Shown in pieces: positions 17,365 to 26,222 of a stretch of 64,000 nucleotides of DNA. Each line of letters begins with the position of its first letter. Within the stretch, counting starts at the first letter, position 1. Origin of the DNA: Pseudonocardia sp. EC080619-01 (GTDB lineage: Bacteria > Actinomycetota > Actinomycetes > Mycobacteriales > Pseudonocardiaceae); contig NZ_CP012184.1 in the NCBI RefSeq assembly GCF_001420995.1, positions 3,456,501-3,520,500 on the forward strand, written 5' to 3'. Position numbers and translations under genes: made by a program. Below the pieces are notes generated by a model. The model saw only the letters and a list, made by a program, of their open reading frames with translations. It was not told the DNA's origin and did not search any database.

Positions 17365-20300
17365 TCAGGCGGCCTGCCGGACCGGTGGCGCGGGCGGTAC
17401 CGCACCGGCGGGGGCGGGGCGCCCGGAACGGATCTCGCCCGCCGGGTTGCCGCCCCAGTACGCCCTGGCGGGCACCTCCTCGCCCTTCATCAGGAAGGAG
17501 TCGGCGGCGATCTCCGCGTCCGCGCCGATCCGCACGCCGTAGTGGACGAACGCCGCGACCCCGAGGGTCACACCGGAGTCGAGGACGGTCCGGTCGGACT
17601 TGAACGCGCCGTCCTCCTGCGAGTGGCACTGGACGATGCTCCCGGCGTTCAGCGTGCAGCCGTCGCCGATCGCGGTGAAGGAGCGCTCGGTGAGGAAGCA
17701 GCCGTCGTCGAACACGCGACGGCCGATCCGGACGCCCAGGAGCCGCCAGAGCACGGCCTTGAACGGGGTGCCGTCGAAGGTCGGGAAGTACGACTCGGAC
17801 GGGATCTTCCAGGCGCGCTCGTGCCGCCAGAACGTGAGGTCGTAGATCGAGCAGCCGTCCGGGGCGAGGGTCTGCATGTGCTCGGTCGCCCGCTCGACCA
17901 GGACGAAGAACGCGACGGTGAACAGCAGCGTCGCCGCCGGCAGCGGCAGGAACGCCCACACCCCGGCCGTGCGGGACAGCTCCCACGCCGCGGTGGCCAG
18001 CAGGAGCACACCGGTCAGGTGCAGCCAGCGGGTCAGCAGGCGCAACAGGATGCTCACCTCGTTGTGCGCGTCCTTCTCGGCCAGCTGCCGGTGCAGCTCG
18101 TCGGGCGGCAGCTCCAGGCCGGTGTCCCGCTCCACCGAGCGGGGGATCTCGAAGCACGGCGAGCCGAGCAGGCCGACACCCTCCCGGACCGGCCCGTCGA
18201 TCGGGACCATCACCTTCGTCGCGAGCAGGCAGTTGTCGCCGGTGCGGCCCTGCGGCGGGTAGGCGATGTTGTTGCCGAGGAAGTTGTCGGCGCCGATCGA
18301 CACCCGCGACACCCGGAACGACGACGCCGAGTAGTCGGTGGTGATCATCGACAGCCCGTCCGCGACGACCGTGCCCCGCCCGACCGAGCAGTGGTACGGG
18401 GACCCGTGCCGGACCGCCATCCCGAAGTTCGAGCCGGTCTGGACGACCGGGGTGAGCCGGTACCCCAGCCAGCGCAGGTAGCCCACGACGAACGACGAGT
18501 CGCCGAACAGCTCGGTGAAGAACTTCCGGTTGGTGCTCCCGGACACCAGCCCGTGCAGCCAGTGGTGGACGCCGTGCAGCCGGTACACCCGGTCCGGGCG
18601 CACCAGGAGCGCCGGCAGCCGCGGGACGGTGCCCACCGCCAGCAGCGCGAGGAGGGTGCCCCCGGCGAACATCAGCGTCGAGGCCAGCAGCACCTCGGCG
18701 TACCACCCGGGTGCGGTGAACGCCGGGGTGCCGGTGTCGGCGAGCGCGCCGACCGGGGTGAGGGTGAGCAGCAGGGCCGCCCCGCCGAGGACCAGCGGCA
18801 TGCCCACGAGGAGCGGGACCAGCAGCTGCATCCCGGCGAACAGCGCCCGGCGCAGCGCGGAGCAGGGCAGCGCCGGGACGACGCGGTAGTCGGTGTCCGT
18901 CCGGCGGGCCGGCGACCCGTGCCAGCGTTCCCCGGCCGGGACCACCTGCCCGGTGTGCAGCGACGAGGTGTGCCCGAGCTGGCCGCCGTCGCCGATCGCC
19001 GTGCCGATGTCGAGCACCGTCTTCTCCCCGACGACCACGTCCCGGCCGAGCGTGACGGGCCCGATCTGGACGACCCCGTCGCGCGCCCGGTAGCCGGACA
19101 GGAACGAGTCCTTGCGGACGACGGTGTCCCGCCCGATCGAGAGGAGGTCGGTGCACACCGGCACCTGCCGGGTCAGCACCGTGACGCCGCCGCCGATCCG
19201 CGCCCCCAGCGCGCGGAGGTGGAACACGTAGACCGGCGAGCCCACGAAGAGCGCGAGCGGGCTGGACCGGATCAGCGACCGGACGAACCAGAACCGCAGG
19301 TAGGCCATGCTCCAGACGCGGATCTGCTGGGGCCGCCACCGGCCGACCAGCAGCCACTTGGCCGCGATCGGCACGGCGCACAGCAGCACGAACGTCGCTC
19401 CGGCGAAGGCCACCACCCGCAGGTAGATCTCGACCGGCCCGGTGCCCGCCAGCGCCCACTCGAGGCCCCGGTAGGTCATCAGCATCGGCAGCGCCGGGTA
19501 GAGCAGGAACACCAGCGCCTGCAGGGTGCCGCAGAGCGCGTGCCGCGGGGTGCCGACCGGGTCGGGCAGCGCGATCTCGCCGTCCGGGGCCTGCTGCGCC
19601 GGCTCACCGCCGCCGGACCCGGGACCGGCCAGGCCCAGCCCGGCCGCGAGCTCGCGCACGGTGCCGTACCGGTACACGTCCTTGATCGAGACCGGGGGCA
19701 GGTCCACCCGCTTGCGCAGGACCGCGCAGAACCGGGCCATCGTCATGGAGTCGGCGCCGAGGTCGTCGAAGAAGTGCTGGTCGGGCCCCACCGGGGCGCC
19801 CAGCACCCCGGCCAGCGCCTCCAGCAGGCTCCGCTGGGCCGGGCTGGACCCGTCGTCGGCGACGGCCGCGGCCAGCGCCCGGGCCGTCGGGTACCGGTAG
19901 ACGTCCTTCATCGAGACCGGCGGCAGGTCGTCGCGGCCGCGCAGCGTCGCGCAGAACCGGGCCATCGTCATGGAGTCGGCGCCGAGGTCGTCGAAGAAGT
20001 GCTGGTCGGGACCCACCGGGGCGCCCAGGACACCGGACAGCACCTCGGCCAGCGTCGTCGTCGGACCGGCGGCCGGCGCGCTCTCCGGGACCGGGGCGGG
20101 TGCGGCGGCGGCCACGGTGGCCGGAGCCGGGTCGAGCGCGGTCCGCGGCCCGTAGCGGTCCCGGTCCCGGTCCCGCCCGCCGACCCGGCCGAGGTACTCC
20201 AGCTCACCGGCGGCGTTGACCCGGCCCAGGTCCCCGGTCCGGTAGATGCGCCCCGACGGGTTGCCGGGGATCTCCAGGAAGTCCCGGACGAAGACCTGCT

Positions 20301-21675
20301 CGGTCAGGTCGTCGTGGTTGAGGTAGCCGCAGGCCAGCCCGATCCCGGCGATCCCGATCTCGCCCGCCTGCCCGTGCGGCAGCGCCCGGTGCGGGTCCGC
20401 GACGTCGAGGACGACGGTGCTGTAGGTCGGCAGCGGGAGCCCGATCGTCACCGGGCCGACCGGACGCACCTCGGCCCAGGTCGCCGTCACGGTCGCCTCG
20501 GTCGGGCCGTAGACGTTCAGCAGCCGGCGGCCCGGCCGGCACCAGCGGCGCAGCTGGTCGGGGCCGGCGTCCTTGCCGCAGACGAGCAGGAAGCGCAGGC
20601 CCGGCAGGTCCGCGTCGAGGGTGGCGAGGACCTCCGGGACGGTGCACAGCGCGCTGACCCGGTGCTCGGTGAGGAATGCGGTGAGCGCGGGGCCGAGCAG
20701 CGGGGGACCGGGCGGGCGCGGCACCAGCGTCGCCCCGCACGTCCACGGGACCCAGATCTCCTCGACGGCGAAGTCGAACGCGAGGGGCATCCCCTGGTAG
20801 ACGCGGTCCTCGGTGCGGATGCCGTAGGTCTCCGCGGCGACCTTCACGAAGTTGCCGATGCTCGCGTGGTCGATCGCCACGCCCTCGGGCCTGCCCGACA
20901 CCGACGCGTAGCTGATGTAGGCGAGCGGGTTGTCGAGGACGCCGCGTTCGGCGTCGATCAGGCGGCGACCGTCGAGCTCGTCGACCAGCGGTGCGACCGC
21001 GTCGAGGTGCACGAGCTCCGCACCGCTCGCGGTCAGCAGCTCGATCCGGTCCACCCGCTGCGCAAGGTGCGACAGCGACAGCACGACGGAGGCCCGTGCG
21101 TCCTCGACGATGTAGACCAACCGCCCCGTCGACGCGGTGACGTCCAGGGCGACGTAGGTGGCGCCGATCTTGAGGACGGCGAGCATCGCGACGTGCGCGT
21201 GCACCGGCACGTCGATGAGGAGCGCGACCCTGTCCCCGCAGCGCACGCCCCGCATTCGCAGGTAGCGGGCCAGGCGGTTCGCCCGGGCGTCGAGCTCGTC
21301 GTAGGTCAGCGACAGCTCGGGGGAGTCCACGGCGAGCCGGTCCGGACGGCCGTAGCTCCGGTTCCAGTCGCACCGCTGCTCGAACAGGTGGTCCAGCCGC
21401 TCGTCCCGGCGCACGCGGCGTCCCTGGGGCCGGTCGGTGTCGACCAGCACCAGCTCGGAGATCCGCGGTCCGGGTCCCGGAACCGGTGATCCGGCGTGCT
21501 GCGGCACCTGGCCTCCCCCGGGCGACGGGAGGGCACCGGCCGGTTGCCCCCGGTCACTGACGCAGCTCGGAAGGCTGGCACCGGCGTCCGGGCGGGTCAA
21601 CGGCTGTACGGCGTGCGCGGGGCCCGTATAGCCACTTCTGACGACGGGCGGGCCCGGGACGGTCGGTGCGGACAT
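17365..21675 (-). CDS. Membrane Pls/PosA-like synthetase with truncated A domain and two PCPs, 1436 aa
   Basis: Resembles the Pls/PosA family (poly-lysine synthetase type): adenylation region, carrier, then a membrane part with several helices and three stretches of left-handed beta-helix/acyltransferase-like sequence (for example TVVRKDSFLSGY, NFLGNNIAYPPQG, CHSQEDGAFKSDR). Two features are odd. The A domain has A1, A2, A4-A7 (TYDEL, FDFAVEEIW, NVYGPTEA, YRTGDLG), but A3 is degraded (SYASVSGRPEG, Glu264 for the usual Lys). It also stops at EYLGRVGGRDRDRDR, so A8-A10 and the catalytic Lys are absent. Two nearly identical PCPs follow (Ser568 and Ser643). The ATG at 21675 has GAGGAG 8 nt upstream. 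It is first in the minus operon, divergent from sbnA. Confidence 0.82.
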   Translation of the reverse strand: MSAPTVPGPPVVRSGYTGPAHAVQPLTRPDAGASLPSCVSDRGQPAGALPSPGGGQVPQHAGSPVPGPGPRISELVLVDTDRPQGRRVRRDERLDHLFEQRCDWNRSYGRPDRLAVDSPELSLTYDELDARANRLARYLRMRGVRCGDRVALLIDVPVHAHVAMLAVLKIGATYVALDVTASTGRLVYIVEDARASVVLSLSHLAQRVDRIELLTASGAELVHLDAVAPLVDELDGRRLIDAERGVLDNPLAYISYASVSGRPEGVAIDHASIGNFVKVAAETYGIRTEDRVYQGMPLAFDFAVEEIWVPWTCGATLVPRPPGPPLLGPALTAFLTEHRVSALCTVPEVLATLDADLPGLRFLLVCGKDAGPDQLRRWCRPGRRLLNVYGPTEATVTATWAEVRPVGPVTIGLPLPTYSTVVLDVADPHRALPHGQAGEIGIAGIGLACGYLNHDDLTEQVFVRDFLEIPGNPSGRIYRTGDLGRVNAAGELEYLGRVGGRDRDRDRYGPRTALDPAPATVAAAAPAPVPESAPAAGPTTTLAEVLSGVLGAPVGPDQHFFDDLGADSMTMARFCATLRGRDDLPPVSMKDVYRYPTARALAAAVADDGSSPAQRSLLEALAGVLGAPVGPDQHFFDDLGADSMTMARFCAVLRKRVDLPPVSIKDVYRYGTVRELAAGLGLAGPGSGGGEPAQQAPDGEIALPDPVGTPRHALCGTLQALVFLLYPALPMLMTYRGLEWALAGTGPVEIYLRVVAFAGATFVLLCAVPIAAKWLLVGRWRPQQIRVWSMAYLRFWFVRSLIRSSPLALFVGSPVYVFHLRALGARIGGGVTVLTRQVPVCTDLLSIGRDTVVRKDSFLSGYRARDGVVQIGPVTLGRDVVVGEKTVLDIGTAIGDGGQLGHTSSLHTGQVVPAGERWHGSPARRTDTDYRVVPALPCSALRRALFAGMQLLVPLLVGMPLVLGGAALLLTLTPVGALADTGTPAFTAPGWYAEVLLASTLMFAGGTLLALLAVGTVPRLPALLVRPDRVYRLHGVHHWLHGLVSGSTNRKFFTELFGDSSFVVGYLRWLGYRLTPVVQTGSNFGMAVRHGSPYHCSVGRGTVVADGLSMITTDYSASSFRVSRVSIGADNFLGNNIAYPPQGRTGDNCLLATKVMVPIDGPVREGVGLLGSPCFEIPRSVERDTGLELPPDELHRQLAEKDAHNEVSILLRLLTRWLHLTGVLLLATAAWELSRTAGVWAFLPLPAATLLFTVAFFVLVERATEHMQTLAPDGCSIYDLTFWRHERAWKIPSESYFPTFDGTPFKAVLWRLLGVRIGRRVFDDGCFLTERSFTAIGDGCTLNAGSIVQCHSQEDGAFKSDRTVLDSGVTLGVAAFVHYGVRIGADAEIAADSFLMKGEEVPARAYWGGNPAGEIRSGRPAPAGAVPPAPPVRQAA
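19724..19803 (-). repeat. 80-bp near-identical repeat inside the second PCP domain
   Basis: Matches 19949-20028 with one mismatch (19786 versus 20011) over 80 nt; the first 62 nt are identical. The offset is 225 bp, exactly 75 codons, so the duplication is in frame. It spans the phosphopantetheine site (DLGADSM). The identity at silent positions suggests recent duplication or gene conversion. Confidence 0.85.
19949..20028 (-). repeat. 80-bp near-identical repeat inside the first PCP domain
   Basis: Partner of 19724-19803. It encodes the phosphopantetheine Ser (codon 19972-19974, Ser568). It lies just downstream, in reading direction, of the place where the adenylation domain is cut short. 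Confidence 0.85.
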
Positions 21676-21745
21676 GGCGCTCCTCGCCGGTGGGGATCGC
21701 GGTGACCGGCTGGGGCCGGACATGCCGAGCATCCGCCGCGCGCGG

Positions 21746-21834
21746 CTCCGGCGGAGCCGGGCGGACCCCCCACGGGGCGGTGCCCGCACGCGGGTGCTGA
21801 CCCCACCACGGAACGGGGGGCGCCTCCGGCGGAG
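21746..21834. promoter_or_regulatory. Two copies of palindrome CTCCGGCGGAG in the sbnA/synthetase divergent region
   Basis: The palindrome occurs at 21746-21756 (part of a longer 8-bp-arm inverted repeat, 21743-21759) and at 21824-21834, in the 241-bp gap between the divergent Pls-like gene and sbnA. It could be a regulator-binding site for the cluster. No IdeR-like iron box is seen. In such GC-rich DNA the significance is uncertain. Confidence 0.3.
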
Positions 21835-21916
21835 CGGGTGTGCACACGATCGAGCGGGAGGCCCCGTGCCGCGACCGTTGACGGCAGTCGCAACGAGCGG
21901 AAACGAGGCGAATCCC

Positions 21917-22894
21917 ATGACCGTCATCACCGGCCCCCAGCAGTTCAACCAGGACGACCTGTACGTCGACCTCCGGTCGGTCGTCGGACACGCCCTGTAC
22001 CTCAAGTGCGAGGGTTTCAACTTCGCCGGCTCGGTGAAGCTGAAGGCCGCGACCGCGATGATCGAGGCCGCCGAGCGGGACGGGATCCTGCGGCCGGGCT
22101 CGTTCCTGGTCGAGTCCTCGTCCGGCAACCTCGGGGTGGCGCTCAGCATGATCGCCGCCAACCGCGGCTACCGGTTCGTGTGCGTGACCGACTCCCGCTG
22201 CAACCTGGCGACCCGACGGCTGATGGAGTCGCTGGGCACCGAGGTGCACGTGATCACCGAGCCGGACCCCGAGGGCGGTCTGCTCGGCGCCCGCAAGAAC
22301 CACGTCCGGGAGCTGTGCGAGTCCGACGAGCGTTTCGTCTGGCTGAACCAGTACGAGAACCCGAACGCCTGGATGGCGCACCACGCCACCACCGGCCCGG
22401 CGATCGCCCGCGAGTTCCCGGACGTCGACGTCGTCTTCGTCGGTGCGGGCACCTGCGGCACGCTGATGGGTGTCGCCCGGTTCTTCCGCGAGTGGAACCC
22501 GGACGTCCGCATCGTCGCCGTCGACAGCGTCGGCTCGGTGACGTTCGGCGGTCCGGCGTCGCGCCGGATGATCCCGGGCCTGGGCAGCGGTGAGCGTCCG
22601 CCGCAGCTCGACGAGTCCTACGTCGACGACGTCGTGCTGGTCGAGGAGGCCGACACGGTCCGCACCTGCCACCGCCTGGCCCGTACCGGCTACCTGTTCG
22701 GCGGCTCCACCGGCACCGTCGTCAGCGGCGCCGAGGCGTGGCTGGCCGAGCACGGCACGCCGGACACGACCTGCGTCGCGCTGGCGCCGGACCTGGGCGA
22801 GCGCTACCTGGACACGATCTACCAGCCGCACTGGGTCGAGGACCTCTACGGCGCCGACGCCCTGGCTGACGACTCGGCCCTCGCCGCCGCGTGA
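21917..22894 (+). CDS. sbnA: SbnA-type PLP synthase of 2,3-diaminopropionate synthesis, 325 aa
   Basis: Cysteine-synthase fold-type-II PLP enzyme. The PLP lysine is in FAGSVKLKA (K41 by alignment to the SVK motif), the substrate loop is SSSGNLG, and the phosphate-binding loop is GGSTGT. SbnA joins O-phospho-L-serine and L-glutamate to N-(1-amino-1-carboxyl-2-ethyl)-glutamate, which SbnB oxidises to Dap. The residue pattern around NFAGSVK is typical of SbnA and unlike CysK (NPxxSVKDR). Start chosen at the ATG 21917, with GAGG upstream. It is divergent from the NRPS operon and convergent (14 bp gap) with the kinase gene at 22909. Confidence 0.88.
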   Translation: MTVITGPQQFNQDDLYVDLRSVVGHALYLKCEGFNFAGSVKLKAATAMIEAAERDGILRPGSFLVESSSGNLGVALSMIAANRGYRFVCVTDSRCNLATRRLMESLGTEVHVITEPDPEGGLLGARKNHVRELCESDERFVWLNQYENPNAWMAHHATTGPAIAREFPDVDVVFVGAGTCGTLMGVARFFREWNPDVRIVAVDSVGSVTFGGPASRRMIPGLGSGERPPQLDESYVDDVVLVEEADTVRTCHRLARTGYLFGGSTGTVVSGAEAWLAEHGTPDTTCVALAPDLGERYLDTIYQPHWVEDLYGADALADDSALAAA

Positions 22895-22908
22895 GACACC
22901 GCGCCGGG

Positions 22909-24819
22909 TCAGCCGGGACGGTCGGCGAGCAGCCGCTCGCAGGTCCGGACCAGCACCGGCGCGGCGTCCCGCACGGTTCCGGTGGCACTCGGGTGCGCCG
23001 CCAGCCGCTGCCAGCGGGCCAGTTCGAGCTCGGCCGCGCGGCGGACCTCGTCGGCGCCGGCGTCGGCCGGGAGCCCCAGCCGGGTCCGCGGCGCCACCCC
23101 CAGCATCCCCAGCAGCCGCTCGGCGGACGCGCGCAGCTCACCCGGCAGCACCGGGCCGGGCCCGCGCAGGGCCTCGGCCAGCTCCGCCTCCACCAGCTCG
23201 TGGGCCTCGGCCCGCAGCCGCTCGACGAGGTAGCGCAGCCGGTCGGCACCCCGCGGCACCGGCCGGACGGTCCCCAGCACCTCCTCCAGCGCGGCCAGCG
23301 CGGCGCGCGCGCCCCGCATCCGGGCCACGCGGTCGTCCGCCGGGACCCGGCCGAGCGCGTCCGCCGTCGCCCCGAGCGCCGCCGCGTGCGGGGTGCCGGC
23401 GTAGACCCCGGCTCCGGTCCGGAGCAGCTCCCCGACCTCGGCCGGGAACCCGTCCGGCGCGCGCCCGGCCCGCCCGTCGGCCCCGTGCTCCGGGAGCTCC
23501 GGCTCCTCCGGGTCCACGACGCCCTCGCGGTCCGGGGGCAGCGGCAACGACCACAGGACGGTCGTCCCGGCGCCGGGCGCGGACCGCACCGCGACCGTCC
23601 CGCCGACCGCCACCAGCCGCACCGTGAGGTTCCGCAGGCCGCGGCCCTGTCCGCGGGGGGAGCCCGGCCCCGGGTCCGGGACGAAGCCCGGGCCCTCGTC
23701 GCGGACCGCCATCCGCAGCGTCGAGTCCCGCTCCGCGATGCTCACGGTCACCGGGGCCCCCGGCGCGTGCTTGCGCGCGTTGTTCACCGCCTCCAGGCAG
23801 CAGAAGTACGCGGTGTCGCCGATCCCGTCCGGGTAGCGCCGCCCCGCGGGCACGCCGTCGTGCTCGACGGTCACCGGCGGCTCGGACCCGGCCAGGGGGT
23901 CCCGCAGCACGGCGACCAGTCCCTGCCCGGCCAGCACGGCGGAGGAGACCCCGCCGACGGTCTCGGCCAGCACCGCGTCCGCCGCGTCGACCCGCTCCAG
24001 CAGCTCGTCCAGACCGGCGCGGGCCTGCTCCGGCCGAGCGGCCGACACCAGGTGCTCGACCAGGCCGAGGCTCAGCCCGAGGCTGACGAGGTGGTGCTGG
24101 GCGCCGTCGTGCAGGTCGCGCTCGATCCGGCGCCGCTCGGCGTCCATCGCGGCGACGGCGTCCCGGCGGGCCGCGGCGATCCGCTCGCCGTGCGCCAGCG
24201 CCGCCCGCAGCTGCCGCTCCAGCTCGACCGCCGAGCGGTTCGCGTGCACCGCCACCGCGAGGCCGTCGGCGATGTCGGCCAGCAGGGTCGCCCACTCGCC
24301 GCGCAGCGCCCTCGCCGCGGCACGGTCCACGGCCAGCTCCCCGAGCTCCTCCTCGCCCAGCCGCACCGGCACCCGGACGAGGGCGTCACCGGTCGCCGCG
24401 ACGGTGCCCGCCGCCGTCCAGGTGTAGGCGCGGTCCCGCAGCCCGCTCCGGTGGACGGTCAGCCGGCAGGTGGTGGCCCCGACACCGCGGGCGACGGCCT
24501 CGGCCGCCCCGGCGAGGTCGGGGGTGTCCGCGGGCGCGGACCGGGACAGCGCGGTCACCCCGGCCAGCACGCCGTAGGGCGTCGGCCGGTCGCCGCGGAC
24601 CGCACGGTCGACCAGGCGCCGGGCGGCCGTGTACAGCGGCAGGAAACCGGCGGCGACCGGTACGGCGGCGACCACGGCCGCCACCGGGAGCGTCAGCCCG
24701 GCGCCGACCAGCACGGCGTGCACCCCCGCGAGGACACCGCCCGCGACGGCCGTCACCAGCACGACCGTCAGCCCGCCGACGAGGACGCGCTCGCCCGGCC
24801 GGCCGCGGGGGCCGGTCAC
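22909..24819 (-). CDS. Intact NarL-partner sensor histidine kinase with extra C-terminal helical region, 636 aa
   Basis: Two N-terminal membrane helices (about 10-65), a GAF-like sensor region, then a canonical HisKA_3 box RRRIERDLHDGAQHH. The HATPase has an N-box (YFCCLEAVNNARKHA), G1 (DEGPGF) and G2 (GRGLRNL), so it should be catalytically competent. About 210 residues follow the ATPase domain, mostly helical and Ala/Leu/Arg-rich, with no recognised family; this is unusual for the class. GTG 24819 overlaps the stop of the upstream kinase-like gene (GTGA). It is the last gene of a four-gene signalling operon. Confidence 0.85.
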   Translation of the reverse strand: MTGPRGRPGERVLVGGLTVVLVTAVAGGVLAGVHAVLVGAGLTLPVAAVVAAVPVAAGFLPLYTAARRLVDRAVRGDRPTPYGVLAGVTALSRSAPADTPDLAGAAEAVARGVGATTCRLTVHRSGLRDRAYTWTAAGTVAATGDALVRVPVRLGEEELGELAVDRAAARALRGEWATLLADIADGLAVAVHANRSAVELERQLRAALAHGERIAAARRDAVAAMDAERRRIERDLHDGAQHHLVSLGLSLGLVEHLVSAARPEQARAGLDELLERVDAADAVLAETVGGVSSAVLAGQGLVAVLRDPLAGSEPPVTVEHDGVPAGRRYPDGIGDTAYFCCLEAVNNARKHAPGAPVTVSIAERDSTLRMAVRDEGPGFVPDPGPGSPRGQGRGLRNLTVRLVAVGGTVAVRSAPGAGTTVLWSLPLPPDREGVVDPEEPELPEHGADGRAGRAPDGFPAEVGELLRTGAGVYAGTPHAAALGATADALGRVPADDRVARMRGARAALAALEEVLGTVRPVPRGADRLRYLVERLRAEAHELVEAELAEALRGPGPVLPGELRASAERLLGMLGVAPRTRLGLPADAGADEVRRAAELELARWQRLAAHPSATGTVRDAAPVLVRTCERLLADRPG

Positions 24820-26147
24820 GGGAACACCCCGCGGGCCGGTTCGACCAGCGGTTCGAGCCGCTCCGGCAGCCAGGCCCGCACGACGACCGCGCCCGTCCCC
24901 GCACCGGTGACGTCGACGGTCCCGCCGAGCGCGTCGAGCCGCTCGGCGTCGATCGCGAGCGCCTCGCCGAGCCCCGCGGTGCCGCCGGTGCCGGGGTCGT
25001 CGACCTGGACCGTCAGCCGTCCACCGGCCCGGTCGAACTCCACCGACAGCTCCGGGCCGGGGCGGGCCGCCAGGTGCTGCACCGCCGCCGCGGCCAGGTA
25101 GTAGATCCCCGACTCGATCTCCCAGTCGAGCCGCCGGTCGGGCGCCGGTCCCACCCGCACGACCCGCGGGAGGTCGGCGGCCAGCTCCTCCAGCGCCGCC
25201 GCCGGGCCCTGGTCGCGCAGCACCGACGGGTAGACGCCGCGGGCGATCGCGCGGAAGCGTTCGAGCAGCTCCTCGAGGCCCTCCCGGGTGCGGGCCAGTC
25301 CGGCCCGGACGTCGTCGGGCGGGGCACCGGCGGCCAGCTCGCCGCGGGCGCCCTTCAATCCGTCGCGCAGCGCGACGAACCGGCCGGCGGTGGCGTGCGA
25401 GAGCTCGCCGACCAGCCGGCGCCGCTCGACGTCGCGGGCCCGGCCGAGACGCTCCCGGGACCGCTGCAGCTCGTCGGCCAGCTCGTCCGCCCGGCGGACC
25501 CGCGCCTCCAGCTCGACGCCGTGCTGCACCTCGCGCAGCAGCGCACCGGCGCCGTTCGCGAGGTCGCGCAGCAGCCGCCGGTCGTCCGCGGTGACCGGGG
25601 CGTCGGCCTTGCCGATCGCCAGTGCCGCCCGGAGGTGCCCGCCGTCCAGCACCGGCACGACGTGGTCGGTGCCCGGCCGCGCGAGGAGCACGGCGAGCCC
25701 CGGCACGGAGACCTCGCCGGTGCCGTCCTCACCGGAGCCGGCCCCGTCCGCGCCGCCCGGCGGGTGCACCGCGGCGGCGACCAGCCGGTCCTCGACGGTC
25801 AGCCACACCACGGCCCGCTCGGCGCCGGTGCCCTCGGCGACGGCCCCGGCCAGGCCGGGCAGCGCGGCCGGGAGGCTCCCGGACCGGATCCCGGCGGTGG
25901 CGCGGGCGAGGGCCGAGTACGGGGTGGCGGCGCGGCGCGGGTCCAGCCGGCGGGCCCACCGGTCGAGCAGCGGCAGCACCGCGGTGGTGCCGACGGCGGC
26001 GAGGGCGGCGGCCACGAACGCGGTGACGACGCCCCGCGCGCCCGGCCCCGCCCACGGCCCCGTGCCGACGACCGGCACGACCACCGCGAGGACACCGGCC
26101 CCGACGACGAACGGGGGCACCAGACGTGCTGCCGCGGCCCGTCCCAT
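24816..26147 (-). CDS. Degenerate histidine-kinase-like sensor, 443 aa
   Basis: Two membrane helices (about 8-55), a GAF-like domain, a coiled linker, and a HisKA_3-like region in which the usual DLHDG is replaced by ELSHATAGRF. The ATPase-like domain has the N-box position AAAVQHLAARPG with no Asn, and the glycine boxes are weak. It is therefore probably a pseudokinase or a regulatory partner of the intact kinase encoded just downstream. ATG 26147 is preferred; a GTG at 26156 in the same frame is possible. The gap to the response regulator is 75 bp. Confidence 0.75.
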   Translation of the reverse strand: MGRAAAARLVPPFVVGAGVLAVVVPVVGTGPWAGPGARGVVTAFVAAALAAVGTTAVLPLLDRWARRLDPRRAATPYSALARATAGIRSGSLPAALPGLAGAVAEGTGAERAVVWLTVEDRLVAAAVHPPGGADGAGSGEDGTGEVSVPGLAVLLARPGTDHVVPVLDGGHLRAALAIGKADAPVTADDRRLLRDLANGAGALLREVQHGVELEARVRRADELADELQRSRERLGRARDVERRRLVGELSHATAGRFVALRDGLKGARGELAAGAPPDDVRAGLARTREGLEELLERFRAIARGVYPSVLRDQGPAAALEELAADLPRVVRVGPAPDRRLDWEIESGIYYLAAAAVQHLAARPGPELSVEFDRAGGRLTVQVDDPGTGGTAGLGEALAIDAERLDALGGTVDVTGAGTGAVVVRAWLPERLEPLVEPARGVFP

Positions 26148-26222
26148 CCCCACCACCCGCTCCCGGATACGAGCAGCGCAACGCTAGGCCCGGCCGATGC
26201 CGCCGGCCAAGGACCGGGCGGC

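Noticed and set aside
16765..21489. A 1574-residue open frame on the plus strand, antisense to the synthetases
   Set aside because: No domain sense, His/Arg/Gln-rich content, and both real genes on the other strand have motifs, starts and ribosome sites.
21676..21916. Extension of sbnA upstream to 21674
   Set aside because: The extra frame is Arg/Pro-rich junk covering the divergent promoter; the ATG at 21917 gives the normal family N-terminus.
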